The translations under genes were made by a program, and so were the position numbers. From Costus lasius (Eukaryota > Streptophyta > Magnoliopsida > Zingiberales > Costaceae): a stretch of DNA of 64,000 bases. The notes below the pieces were generated by a model that saw only the letters and a program-made list of their open reading frames with translations, made no database searches and was not told the origin of the DNA. Positions within the stretch are counted from its first letter, which is position 1; each line of letters begins with the position of its first letter. This document shows, piece after piece, positions 11,088 to 22,570 of this stretch. The stretch is from NCBI GenBank assembly GCA_027563935.2, contig CM050446.2:29577501-29641500 (forward strand). Reading direction: 5' to 3'.

Positions 11088-12623
11088 GTTCTATCGTTGC
11101 TTTCATTTTCTTTCTGTTACATTAGATATCATTTAGTTTTTAGTTCATCATCGTTGAGTACTCTACTCTCTTGCTTATCTAGCTTATTCTAGGAGATATT
11201 GATCTTGATATATGCTGATTAGAGGTTTATTTTTGTGATACAGGTGTGCCTTAAAAATGAGAGATTTTTGCTGGATTTTCACTAAAGATAAGTGCACTTC
11301 ACCACCTGGTGAACCCGGCGAGGTTCACCCGTGAAGTACACTGTGCATCCGGACTCGACACCGCCACCGTCTCCTCTCACATATATGACATTGCATAGAG
11401 GACTATGCAACATTTTAGAGCGGGTGAGCTGTCTTGACTCCAGCTTCTGTATGATTGTAGTTGTCCTGACTTTCTGGTTCTTTTTATGGATTTGCTATAC
11501 TACTCTGTGATGGATGATATTTTGATATTGGCATTGTATCTTATATGCCACTATTCGTGGGCCTGGTTCACATCTACAGGCCCCACCCTCTGCGGTGTAT
11601 AACTTATATTTGAACCACTTGCTTTTCACTTTAGTATTATGCTATTATCCTCTTGCATGTTAAATGTTGTATGGATCATTGCGCTTTTCATGAAATTGTT
11701 TGTTTTAAGGCATATATTGCGTATCTTGTGATGAAAAATTTTATTGACTTGTCATGATTGTCTTGTTTGATGATAGCCATGCAAATTTTTGTCTAAAAAA
11801 TTGAATGCATGATTGGTTGGAATTTATCAAGACATGTTGAATGTAGTACTTGTTAGAAATTTACTTAATAGTCATGTCCATATGTCCTATGAATTAGAAA
11901 TTTTCTAAGTGGATTGATTTTAGGTAGTTCATAAGTGGGTCAAACATCTTCATGATTATTCAATTGATTTTGGCTTGCAATTTACATGTCGATTCATACC
12001 ATGTAACTAATATCCTCTTTTCAAACTTTGAATTCTATTCTAGTATTGGGGAAACACTACATCTGTTAAAATGCAAGGATATATTGATCTTTGATATTTA
12101 GCATATAAAAAAAAAAATTCTCACACTTAGATTCCTCTACTTGGCACTGCGAAAAATTGGCAGTGGTACCGAAGGACATGAGTTGAAATCTAAGAAATGT
12201 GAATTGAAAATTCAATAAAAAGACTCCTCTACTTGGCATTGCAAAAAATTGGCAATGGTACCTAAGGATATGAGTTGAAGTCTAGTGCAATAATCAGTAT
12301 CTTATACCTAATGAGACATTTGAGTTAACCCCAATATTATGAATTGGAAGGATAAGAATGAAATGAGTGTTGTGTTTGCTTGATTGAATCTCATGTTTAT
12401 TGCTTTCTGAATCATTTGATATCTAGAAACTGTAGGACCAAACTGGTGAATGCTTAAAACACTCCTTCTAGTTGATTTCTTCTGATTAGATCTTGGATTG
12501 CTAAAAAGTATTTTTCTAAACTTGGGTGCGAACTTCAACACAAAAGATTATTCTTATACCAAGCATGTATTTCAACTTATTTTATTGCTTGAGGACAAGC
12601 AAAGATTTAAGTCGTGGAGTATT
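11088..12623 (+). other. 3' noncoding region of C1 with four hairpins
   Basis: ORF1 is deleted here. In order: one dyad module of the GGTGAACCC type near 11298-11336; the hairpin TTGCATAGAGGACTATGCAA at 11391-11410, which in C2 lies behind ORF1; a pair of hairpins with CACTGC/GCAGTG at 12145-12165 and CATTGC/GCAATG at 12237-12257; and TTGCTTGAGGACAAGCAA at 12585-12602, whose end lies 21 bases before the 3' LTR. The rest is AT-rich. I see no gene. Confidence 0.75.
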
Positions 12624-14197
12624 TGATGCCTTGCATTTTAGTAGTGATTTTTACTGATATTCCATGATGAATTTAGGCATATTTGAATGTTTTTATACTC
12701 CTTTAAGGCTTATTTAGTTAAAAACTTCAGAATCTTCACTTTTCATCTGTCTTATTGAATTTCAGGTAAAATCACCCAATTTTGAAGCCTTTTTGAAGAA
12801 TCTAAAAGCATGGGGTGATTCCTTATGAGAAGACAAAGCTGCCCATAAAATTTGGGCTCAATCGGAGCCTTCTCTGGACTTCACGGCTAGGTGAACCCCA
12901 CAGGGTTCACCCGTGATCTTGCCGAAGGAAGGATTTCAGCACGCGCGTCAGTGCCTGGTGAACCCGATGGGGTTCACCGATGATGTCAAAGTTTTTGAAA
13001 GTTTCCGCACACTTCACTGGTAGGTGAATGGGTTCACCCGTGATCTCATCTGGAGATATCTGCACAGAAATACGTTGAGGCTTTCACCGGCACGGGGTTC
13101 ACCTGTGATTATTTCGGAACAAAAGAGCTCTGAGCACTTCACCACCTGGTGAACCCCGCGGGGTTCACCCGTGAAGGCGTCGGAACAGCACGACCCCCAC
13201 TCGGTCTTTCGCTGATTCCTGGTCCGATTCAACTCCAAATTCAGCAAGTGAGATTTTTTTGGTAAGCTAACTCGAAGACGAACAGATAGAATATAAAAAC
13301 CCTAATTTTAGTGCCCTAATCATTGAGCAATCGGGCGACAGAGCAGCTAGGGCGGAGGTCGACAGCGAACAGGCAACTTTGGGGCGATTTTCGGAGATTC
13401 TAGCGTCAGAACTCAACAATACTTGGTTATTCCATTCGGTTTATCGTCTCTTCCCTCTTAGAAACCTTTTCCAGTGATTTTCCTATGATTAAAGAGAGAA
13501 TTTTGAGCGTTGTGACGATGGTTGTTGCGTAAATCTATTTTCAGGGCTAGGTTAAAGCCCTCTAACGATCTTTATATGCAACTCTTGTATTAGCTTTGTT
13601 ATTTAGATCATATTTTTAGCATATTTCACTTGATGCACTTATTTCTTGATTTCTACTATGGCCAAGTATTATCATGGTATAGTGGTTACTGTTCATAACA
13701 AGAGTAGGACCGTAACGACCGAACCTCTATGTGAATCTTGTGAAGGCTTGACGCGAAATTGCTTGCCCTTCGCTCGAGGATCCATAATCAACCACGGAAC
13801 CCATTGGGTTTGTCAAAAACGGTCCACCGCGAAAGTAGGAGACGTTTTAGGCAAACACCGGGGTGTTCACTCGAAAGAGGGCACCTTCGTACAATAGGGT
13901 AGATTCCTTATGCAGACCTATAAATCCAAATAACCGTTATTTATTTCATAGCGCATATAAGATCGTCAGAGTGGTGGAAACCTTTGTCCTGATATTCTCT
14001 CTCATATATTTTCCCTGCCTAGTTGTTTGATTTCTTGCTTACGATTTCGCTTAATTTTAGTTTTTATAGTTCTAAAAACCACGATTCGATTAGCTTGGAT
14101 TCCGAAAAATTAGACTTTCTAGTACTCACCTTGCTCCCTGTGGGATCGATATCTTTTGTATTACTTCGATAACACCGCGCACTTGCGGTGTTTATCA
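12624..14197 (+). repeat. 3' LTR of C1
   Basis: 1,574 bp, from TGATGCCTTGC to GTTTATCA. It contains the C-family dyad ladder (AGGTGAACCCC-type arms, 12880-13170), a TATA-like box near 13290, and the tail phrase CTGTGGGATCGATATC. It is followed by the target repeat TTAGA and then by gag of element B. Confidence 0.9.
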
Positions 14198-15733
14198 TTA
14201 GACTATATAGTTGAGGAACTAGATCACGAGTTTTGTGCAGAAAGATGGAGAATCACTATATGAGGCATGTGACCGATTTAAAGAACTTCAAAGAATATGT
14301 CCACACCATGGCCTCGACAAGTGGGTAATTATTCATACATTCTATAATGCATTGAACTATAATACTTGTATGATAGTCGATGTTGCCGCTGGTGGCGCAA
14401 TAATGAATAAGAGTGTAGAGGATGTGACAAATTTATTCGAAGAAATGGCTTTGAACCACTATCAGTGGAAAAGTGAGAGAGGACCGTCTGCCAGGGCGTC
14501 AGGTAGGTATGATTTAGATGCTATCACTTCGCTTGCCTCCAAGGTTGATTCCCTAACTCATAAAATTGATTCTTTGAATTTAAATCGTGCCATTGTTAAT
14601 GCTATTTCGTGCGAGATTTGTGGTAATGCAGGACATGATACACAAGAATGTCAGTTGGGAGTTTCCACATAGGGTGAGTGCAACACTGAATAAGTAAGTG
14701 CCATTAGGAATTATAACAGTAGACCTCAAAATGACCCATACTCGAGCACTTACAACCCTGAGTGGCGGAACCATCCCAATCTCTATTGGAGGAATAATTA
14801 AAACCAAGCACCTTAAGGTAACATTCGACCACCCATGGCTTCCAATAGAGATAGTATAATCAACCTCAAGCTCTCCAGAAGTCGAACATGGAGATTCTAC
14901 TTGAGACTTTTATCATCACTCAGACTAAACAGAACGATGATTTCAGGCAAGAATTTAGACATGTCGGCGAGTCTATCAAGAATGTACCAAGATGGAATAT
15001 ATGGAAACATATCAGAAGATGTTGGAGACTCAGATAGCTCAGTAGGCTAGTTCTTCAAGTAGACTGACAGAAAGACTACCGGGGAAACCAGAGGCAAACC
15101 CATGTGAGCACTACAATGCCATTACAATGCGCATTGGGAAACAGTTAGAAGAGACATAGGCACATGATGCGATAGCAGACCAAGAGGTCCAGAATTCTGA
15201 ACTCACTGAGGAGTAGGGAAACGAAGGCGAGTCATCTTCACAAAATAGGAGCAGAGCAAGTATATGTACCACCTCCTCCCTACAAACTGCCAGTTCCCTT
15301 TACTCAAAGATTGGCGAAGGCTAAACTCGGCAAGCAATTTGGAAAATTTTGCAGGTATTCAAAAGCTTTATATTAATATTCCTTTCATTGATGCATTATC
15401 GCAAATGTCTTCTTATGCCAAATTTCTGAAAGAAATATTGTCCAACAAGAAGAAATTGGAAGATCATAGAACGGTCGTACTCACTAAGGAGTGCAGTGCA
15501 ATTATTCAGAATAAATTGCCACCAAAGCTTAAAGACCCAAGGAGTTTTTCTATTCCTTGTTTGATTAGTGATATGCCTATTGACCGTGCTTTGTGTGATT
15601 TAGGGCTAGTGTCAGTTTGATGCCTCACTCTATTTATAAGAAGCTAGACATTGGAGATCTGAAGCCCACTTCTGTTTCACTACAGCTAGCCGACCACTAT
15701 GTACAGTATCAGATAGGTATTCTTGAGGATGTG
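14198..15733 (+). pseudogene. Element B gag and protease start, second fragment
   Basis: Resumes B's gag directly behind C1: the TSFVQKDGESLYEACDRF region, HTFYNALNYNT, MALNHYQW, and a zinc knuckle CEICGNAGHDTQEC near 14610-14650. Stops follow (14670, 14690, 14799 and others) along with frameshifts in the linker. The conserved gag tail (KLYINIPFIDALSQM, KECSAIIQNKLP) is at 15360-15530. The aspartic-protease start is present as ALCDLG near 15590, where the Asp of the DLGAS motif is kept but one G is lost, shifting the frame. The fragment ends in the GILEDV region of the protease at the left end of the CRM-like element. Not functional. Confidence 0.85.
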
Positions 15734-17390
15734 TGATGGAGTCATAGATGCACTTGAGGCCGGCCCAATTCCTCTAGAAGACACTTGGACATACTCCCCA
15801 GGACCTGAGGTGGACGCCCATCAAATTTCAGCCCAAACAGGTCACTACCGCCTCCGACACGGCCAGGCCATGTTCCCCGACATGGCCGTGACACGGTCGA
15901 CTAGCAACGCGAACGTCACCACGGCCCCGTACACAGCCGTGCCATGCCCCGTGAACGGCCCGGCCGAAATCGTCGCCACTGAACACGGTCGTGCTGCCCA
16001 ACACGGCCAACCCGTGTTTGCCTCGGCCAATAAACCAGAAGCCGAACACGCCTGTGATCTCCAACACGGCCAGGCCGTAAACCATTCTGTGGATTTTCAG
16101 TCCCAGATTATTGCCCGTGGAAAAAATTACGGCACTGCCACAAAAGCTGCTCAAGTCTCTGCCTAGATGTTGCCCGAAACTACGGCCTGTGGAAAGGATT
16201 ACGGCACTACCATAAAAGCGGATGAAGTTTCTGTGGATTTCGGCTGCCGTGATCACGGCCGTGACAGGAAGCACGACCAGGCCATGAACGACTCCGCAGA
16301 CTCCAAACCACCCGTTCACGTCAGTGAACACAGGCATGACCAGGCCGTGAATGCGTCAACAGTAAAGATGGGCCCAGTTGTGCATGAAGTTCAACACTCG
16401 CAACGATCCTCGCACCCACCTGATCGTTATGTGGGCATTGTTAGCCCCTCTTCGACTTTGGTGGACTCCATTCAAACAGCTCCCATGGCGCATCTTCCCC
16501 GAGGGCCACCTCAAGAGCCGCCAATGGATCGCTACAACAACTGGGTCCTCAACTCAGCCCAAGAGACTGCCACCAATGGTCAAAATCAGCCCACAGTTAA
16601 CCGCTTCTGCTGCTTCGTAGTTACATGCTCGGAGATGGTGTAGCCCACCAAAGTCGGCCCGTTCAGCGGCCCAAACGCCTCAGCTCATGCGCCCCATCAC
16701 TTGGGCATATTCCTTGCCATAGTTGTTAGTTTACTTCCAGGTTGTTAGCTTACTTTTCAGGTTGTTAGAGGGTATCTTGACCTTCTTTTAGGAGGTCAGG
16801 GTTGGTTGTCTTATAGACCAGCCCATGTGTTTGTCATGAGTTTCTCCCCTCCCTCTTGATCTATAAAAGAGGGTTGAGGGTTGTGATTATTTTAGCTTGG
16901 TTGTATTAGTCGCCTTCCCCCTCGTGAAGGCCTAGGTCCTCCAACTCTGAGGTGCTCGCCTAGAGCTCCCTCGCTCTTGTAATCTTCCGCTTTACTGCTT
17001 TCAATCAAAACACCCGGAGAACCCTCCCCGGGCTTCGGGTCCTTTGCAAACGATCTTGCATCCAGCTACTGTCTCTTCGGTGTTGTATCTTGGACTTGTA
17101 GACGGCTGCCCTCGTAGCCCCGTGGAGGCTCTATTCGCACGCGCTTGCTTGCTCAAAACATTGGCTCTACGCATGAGGTGAGTAGTTTCATTAGTAATCG
17201 AGCCGTTGCTTCTCCACGCGTTTGGGTATTGCTCAAGAAACGTCTATTGGCATTTCTCATCGGTTTTCTCTTGGCTTCTTCATTCTCACGCATTCTAACT
17301 TCCCTTGTCTTAAGACCCTCTCTCATTCTCAGCATCATGGTCTAGTCCCTTAGAGTACGGAACTAAGGACCCCCCACACCCGCTGCGTCA
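15734..17390 (+). repeat. 5' LTR of the CRM-like element
   Basis: 1,657 bp from TGATGGAGTC to CTGCGTCA. The left end is set by where similarity to the 3' copy (23827) begins; the right end by the primer site. It contains a dense run of ACGGCC/GGCCGT dyads (15857-16350) and a TATA box TATAAAAG at 16862-16869, followed by CT-rich leader DNA. Long open frames on both strands here arise from the skewed composition. Confidence 0.82.
15857..16869 (+). promoter_or_regulatory. Dyad ladder and TATA box, CRM-like 5' LTR
   Basis: Eight or so modules built around CACGGCC and GGCCGTG lie near 15857-15898, 15920, 15979-16016, 16043-16078, 16112-16136, 16180-16207, 16247-16266 and 16315-16350. The best dyad is GCCGTGATCACGGC at 16248. 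About 500 bases downstream is TATAAAAG (16862-16869). This is inferred to be the U3 enhancer-like region plus core promoter. Confidence 0.6.
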
Positions 17391-17394
17391 AATT

Positions 17395-17406
17395 TGGTAT
17401 CAGACC
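17395..17406 (+). other. Primer binding site of the CRM-like element
   Basis: TGGTATCAGACC begins four bases behind the LTR end; the first ten bases complement the 3' end of initiator tRNA-Met. Confidence 0.78.
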
Positions 17407-17806
17407 GAGGTTGGAGCTAACTCTTGTCTAGCTCTGCCAATCTCTTCATTGTATATCATTCGGTTTCTTCGGCCTTGTTTTCAGTATACATACGCATCAT
17501 GACAACTAGGTCAAGCACCTCTTATCAGAATCCATCTACCCAAGTGCACGCTTGATGACACCAAAATATATAGTATATTTTGTATCATTTTAGATATCTT
17601 TTCATGCTAAATTGAGGATCTTTTACTTGTTTTCATGCTAAATTCATCGAGTATTGCAAAGTCTACTTCTATTTTGGTTTTTCATAATTTTCAGGCAAAA
17701 ATACACTATTTTGGGTGTTTTTAAGCAAAATCAAAGACATGGAAGAGTTACCATCATCAAGAGGAGGTCACACAAGAATTTTCACACAAATCGAGGCTAA
17801 AGACCA

Positions 17807-18205
17807 AAATACGGCAGTGCCATAAGGGATTTTACGGTACCATATTTTTCACGGCTACCGTATTATCGAGATCACGACCGTATTTTGGTGATTTTCCAAA
17901 CAGAAGGTTTTCGCGAAAATACGGCACCGCCGTAAGGATTTACACGGCCGTATTTTGGGGCACTTTCTGAAGAGAGACTTTTACCGAAATTATGGCACTA
18001 CCATAAAGAATTACACGGGCCATAATTCCCTGACGAATCCGACTAGAACACTCAGCCGATTTTACGGCACGGCCGTGAGATATTACACTGCCATAATTCC
18101 CAGTCAAAAACGCAATTTTTACGAGTCTGAATCTTGAGCGGGCCATAACTTTTGATCCAGAGCTCCAAATTGAAATCCGAAAATTGTGGTGGACTCGTAT
18201 TTAAG
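17807..18205 (+). promoter_or_regulatory. Dyad ladder and TATA box, D-family solo LTR
   Basis: Five modules of about 40 bases at 17807-17847, 17849-17887, 17916-17957, 17987-18028 and 18060-18098. Each pairs a left arm like AATACGGCA with a right arm like GCCGTATT. TATTTAAG follows at 18198-18205, and AGGGTTT about 80 bases later. Inferred U3 promoter. Confidence 0.65.
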
Positions 18206-18883
18206 AGGACAAGGCGTACGAAGTGGAAGGAAGAACTTTTATCAAGTATCCAGAGAGCAATCGCCAGAGAGGCGGCTAGGGTTTGGCCTCGTGCCGAGAG
18301 ACATAGCGGGCACCTTAGGCCGCGATTTTCAATCAGAAGCTTCGTCTGGAGTAGGAGAGCACACCCCAGAAGTTTCAGAGGGTTTGGAGTCCAATCGAGG
18401 GAGAAATCATCAAAAGAGTGGTGACAGCACTGTTCATACGCGAAATTACGGGTTGTATTTCAATTACAACCCTGTTTTATAACTTTTCTTCCCCTTTTTT
18501 GGTTTCTAATACTCTAGAATTATGGTTTATTGTAATCCCTTCTCCATGCAAGCTTAATCTTTATTTGGGACATGGGGTGTAATCCCCTTGATTCTTAATG
18601 ATTAGATAACTCTTTTATTTTCGTCATGATAATTTTTGCTATGATAATTTTACTTTTGTGATGGATTGTGCTTAGACTCTCTATAAGTCCATGTTACTAA
18701 TTATGTTTTTAGAGTTTTCGCAATGAGACTGAAAGGTGATTTGCTTGAGAACTTGGAACCCTAGAATTGCATGTTAGGATCCCTTCCTTAGGTTAGATCT
18801 AATTTGATCTGTTCTAGTAAATTAATTGCCATGATTATAACATGAATCTATAGATCGAGTCTATTTGTCAAACGTGGAGATCT

Positions 18884-19113
18884 TGTGCGAAAGAAAGGAT
18901 CGGAACGTTGGAGATCCATGAGTAAAACTAGTGTAGAGACTCGGATGCACGAAAGTGATCCTTGAGACTCCACTAGAGATTATCAATCTAGAATTCGGAT
19001 GCATGAAAGTGATCTTTGAATTCTCTGATTGTTGATTTACTAATTTTTAGTCTGGGATAAATCTTGTGCAAAAGTGAGGATTTATCTCTGCGTGGTTATC
19101 TGCACGAAAGTGA
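18884..19113 (+). repeat. Repeated GAAA-loop words in the D-family LTR leader
   Basis: Five copies of a short word: GTGCGAAAGAAAGG (18884), GCACGAAAGTGA (18947), GCATGAAAGTGA (19001), TGCAAAAGTGAGG (19067) and GCACGAAAGTGA (19102). The best copies can fold as CAC-GAAA-GTG, a GNRA-type tetraloop hairpin. They lie downstream of the TATA box and so would be transcribed. Confidence 0.6.
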
Positions 19114-20960
19114 GATAATCCTTTTATGAAGTAAATTAGGTCTTTATTTTAGCAAGATTTGATTGACAAACCTTTTATATCTAATCATTGAAGTTAAGGT
19201 GGATGAAACCCTAGTCCCATGTATCTCTCTTTGATTATCTCTTATTTTGCACGATTGTTTACTCGCATCATACCTGATTGCTTAGCTAGTGAGAATACAA
19301 TTATTTGGTAATTAACAATAAGGTCTCTGTGGATCGATATTTTTATTACTTCGATAATTCCGTGCACTTGTGGATTCCTATCAACGCTACGACTGAAGAG
19401 AGTCCTCTCCCTAGTATAGAGTCAGATGAATCGCTGTCCACACGCTTGGAAGCGATGGAGACCATGTTTCTGCATTTAATGTCATCGTTCCAACATCTAA
19501 CGGACCAAGTAGCAGAACTCTGGTCTAAACCCACTGAGGGTCAGCCCTCGTTTAGTGTTCCCCCTCCATTGGCCCTGCTGTGCATGCAGGCTATCAAGTC
19601 TCCCTGTTACAACCCCTTTGCTAATGAGTTTGCATGGGCTGAGGAGGCTGCTCCCCCACGTTGCCCACTCCCGCGTAGCCGTGAGGACGACGAAGTCCGC
19701 CGACTCACACGCACTGACCCACCTATTTTCAATGGTAGCCTCGACCCCCGTGTGTTCCTTGATTGGGTCGTGGCTGTCGACAACTACTTTGAGTGGAGTG
19801 CCATGTTCGACAACCTCATGCTCAGTTATGTCTGTCTCCTGCTCATTGGCCCTGCTCGATTGTACTGGACAAACGTAGAGCGTCAGCTCGTCGATCAGCG
19901 CCTTCCCCCCATTACTTGGTGGGAAGAGATGTGCTATAGGCTGAAGGAGAAGTATGTGCCTCCTACATATAGACAACAGCTCCTTGATTCCTATTGCGCC
20001 ATAACCCAAGGCTCCGATTCCGTCGACGATTACCACACTCGCTTCGACGAACTTGGCACTAGGTGCAACCTTAAGGAAGACCCAACCTTCACCTTATCCC
20101 GCTTCAAGCGCGGCCTCCGCGACGAGATTCGTCGTATGCTGCCCTCCCACGGCCTTGACTCAGTTATTTTGACCCTTCACCACGCTCGCGATATCGAGCA
20201 GAACCTGCGTTCCGCGCGCCCTTGTTTGGAGCCGGGTCCCCCGCGTCGTGCTGCCCACGTGCCTCCGGCGCCAGCCCCGCCTCCTCGTCTCGAGGTGCCC
20301 CCTTGTCCGAACCACATGGGACCCCGTCAACCCCCATGCAACGCTCCCCATAATGCACCTCCACCTCGCTTGACCTGGGAGGAGAAGGGCAAGGTGCCCG
20401 TCTCTGCCGTTCCACCCAGTCCTTGCTGCCATTGTGGTCAAACCGGTTACTTCAACCAGGATAGTTCGCGTCCCTCTCTCCACATCACGGCCGCCCCGCG
20501 CGACCCGTGTCCTTACCCCGTTGTCTCTCATGCACCTCCCTCGACCCAAGAGGTCGGCCCGCAGTGCTACTTCGACGAGGAGTCGAGCCAGCGCCCTACC
20601 CTGGTAGTCCGCTGCACCCTTGTCCACAGCCCTCCACCGTCCGATGATTGGAAGCGCACAAGCATCAAGTGTAATGGGCACTCATGCAAGATTGTGTTCG
20701 ACGGAGGTAGCAGCCTCAACGTCGTCACTCGGACGGCGGTCACCTGTTTTGGCCTCCCTCTTGAGCTGCACCCTCAGCCTTACTCGATTGCATGGGTCAA
20801 CGCGTCTAGCCTCCCCATCACCCACAGCTGCCAGGTTCTCATCTATTTCGGTGACTATACCGAGAAGGTATGGTGTGATGTCATGTCCATGGACGTCGCC
20901 CATGTCCTCCTTGGTCGGCCTTGACTCTATGACCACGATGTAATACACTACGGCCATTCC

Positions 20961-22570
20961 AACTTTTACGTCTTCCAGCACGAGGGGCGTAAGATCTATA
21001 TGACCCCGGCTCCGCCCAAGGAGTTGCGGGCCTCCACATCCAAGGGTCTCATCACCCCCGTACCGTCTACCCAACCTGCACCTAAGGCAGTCGCCTTGGT
21101 CCGACCCAGCTCCCTCGTCCATGAGGCCCAAGAGACCAAGGTGGTCTATCCCCTCATGGTCCGCGAGGTCTCCCCCGCTCTTCTGCCTCCGCAGGCCCCT
21201 TTGCCGATGAAGGTTACTGCCTTGTTGGAGGAGTTCTCTGACATTTCCCCGGTTGATCTCCCCATTGGCCTACCCTTAGCCCGTGACATCCAGAATATCA
21301 TCGACCTCGTCCCTGGGGCTTCGTTGCCCAACCTTCCCCATCACCATCTTAACCCCACCGAGCATACGGAGCTCAAACGTCAAGTTGATGACCTTCTCGC
21401 CAAGGGTTTCATCCGTGAGAGTCTCAGCCCCTGTGCCGTTCCAACCCTTCTCACGCCCAAGAAGGATGGTTCGTGGCGGATGTGCATTGATTGCCGCGCA
21501 ATCAATCGCATCACGATCAAGTACCAGTTCCCTATCCCGCGCTTGGATGACATGCTTGACCTCATCTCCAGCGTGTGTTGGTTCAGCAAGGTTGACCTCC
21601 AGAGCGACTACCGCCAGGTCTGCATCCGCGAGGGTGACGAGTGAAAGACGACCTTCAAAACGAAGGACGGCCTCTACGAGTGGCTTGTGATGTCCTTCGG
21701 CCTTGCCAATGTGCCTTTGACTTTCATGCGTCTTATGAGTCAGACCCTCCGGCCCTATATTGGAAAATTCCTGGTCGTCTACTTCGATGACATCCTCATT
21801 TACAGCCGCACTCGCGATGACCACCTTGAGCACCTTCGATTGACCTTCGATATCCTGTGCAAGGAACGCTTGTTCCTAAATGCCAAGAAGTGTTCCTTCG
21901 TTGAGACCCAGGTTCAGTTCCTTGGGTTCATCGTGTCGGATCAGGGTCTCATGGTTGACCCCGCTAAAATTGAGGCCATTCGCCAATGGCTGGAACCTGA
22001 GTATGTCACCGAGGTCCGCAATTTTCTCGGCCTTGCCGCCTTCTACCGCCGCTTCATCAAGGGGTTTAGCACCATCGCTTCCCCTATGACGGCCTACACC
22101 AAATATGAGGCTTTCTCCTGGACCCCCGCGGCTAGTCATGCCTTCTTAGCCCTCAAGGATATCATGACCTCTGCCCCTGTCCTCCGTCTCCCCGACTTCT
22201 CGAAGGTTTTTGAGGTCGCGTGCGAAGCCTCCGGCACCGGCATTGGCTGCACCCTTAGTCAGGAAGGCCACCCCACCGCCTTCTTCAGCGAGAAGCTGAT
22301 TGAGGTGCGGCAGCGATACTCCACTTACGACAAGAAGTTCTACGCCATCGTCCAGTCCCTCCAACATTGGCGTCACCACCTCCTCCACAAGGAATTCGTT
22401 CTATTTAGTGAGCACCAGGTCCTTTCCTTCCTTAACGCGCAGAAGAAGCTTGTCCCTCGTCATGCAAAGTGGGTCGAGTTTCTTCAACAATATACCTTTG
22501 TGATCACCCACAAGGCCGGCAAGGAAAACATGGTGGCCGATGCCCTCAGTCGCGTCCGTTCCCTGTTGTG
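20961..22570 (+). pseudogene. Reverse transcriptase-RNase H of the CRM-like element
   Basis: Would make the DNA copy and remove the RNA strand. Readable in frame from 20961: a linker, then RT with HHHLNPTEHTELKRQVDDLL, FIRESLSPCAVPTLLTPKKD, WRMCIDCRAIN near 21474, FSKVDLQSDYRQ, and the catalytic YFDDILIYS at 21780-21806. RNase H follows from about 22170 (FEVACEASGTGIG, TYDKKFYAIVQSLQHWRHHL) to the ADALSR motif near 22540. A TGA at 21642-21644 stands where Trp is expected in the GDEW motif, so the frame is broken. Both stops in this element are TGG to TGA changes. Otherwise it is well preserved. Confidence 0.88.

Larger units (their letters stand above)
8085..14197 (+). mobile_element. C1: Athila-family element with gag only
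   Basis: Plus-strand element with 5' LTR 8085-8921, degenerate tRNA-Asp primer site, broken gag, and 3' LTR 12624-14197. It lies in the gag of element B between TAAGA (8080-8084) and TTAGA (14198-14202), a 5-bp target repeat with one mismatch, and B's gag codons join up across it. It has no protease, RT, RNase H, integrase or ORF1: after gag comes a stretch resembling the protease-RT linker, then the conserved hairpin at 11072 and 3' noncoding DNA. The LTRs are the same family as C2. It is non-autonomous and older than C2. Confidence 0.88.
17553..19383 (+). mobile_element. Solo LTR, Athila-like (D family)
   Basis: 1,831 bp from TGATGACACC to TTCCTATCA, flanked by a perfect 5-bp repeat ACGCT (17548-17552 and 19384-19388), and splitting the gag of the CRM-like element so exactly that the reading frame joins across it. 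It carries the Athila LTR tail phrase CTCTGTGGATCGATATT, a ladder of five dyad modules (17807-18098) and a TATA-like box at 18198. No internal region remains, so it is a solo LTR. It resembles the minus-strand solo LTR at 38500. Confidence 0.92.
17499..20960 (+). pseudogene. gag and protease of the CRM-like element
   Basis: Starts at ATG 17499 (MTTRSS); after 18 codons it is split by the solo LTR at 17553-19383 and resumes behind the duplicated ACGCT. Domains: an N-terminal coiled region (EAMETMFLHLMSSFQ), then the retrotransposon gag core from about 19710 (DPPIFNGSLDPRVFLDW through LSRFKRGLRDEIRRML), a Pro-rich stretch, and a zinc knuckle near 20424 in which the usual His and last Cys are Tyr and Ser, so it is probably dead. 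The protease near 20660-20920 has FDGGSSLNVV as active site and LLGRP near its end. A TGA at 20922-20924 replaces the Trp codon expected after GRP. Base composition is GC-rich compared with the Athila elements around it. Confidence 0.85.

Noticed and set aside
15723..16643. Two long open frames in the CRM-like LTR (and a 169-codon frame on the other strand)
   Set aside because: They come from the ACGGCC-rich dyad ladder, which lacks stops in several frames; the sequence is an LTR with a promoter.
20160..20681. Long minus-strand frames opposite gag and RT of the CRM-like element
   Set aside because: Shadows of a GC-rich coding strand; no domain match.
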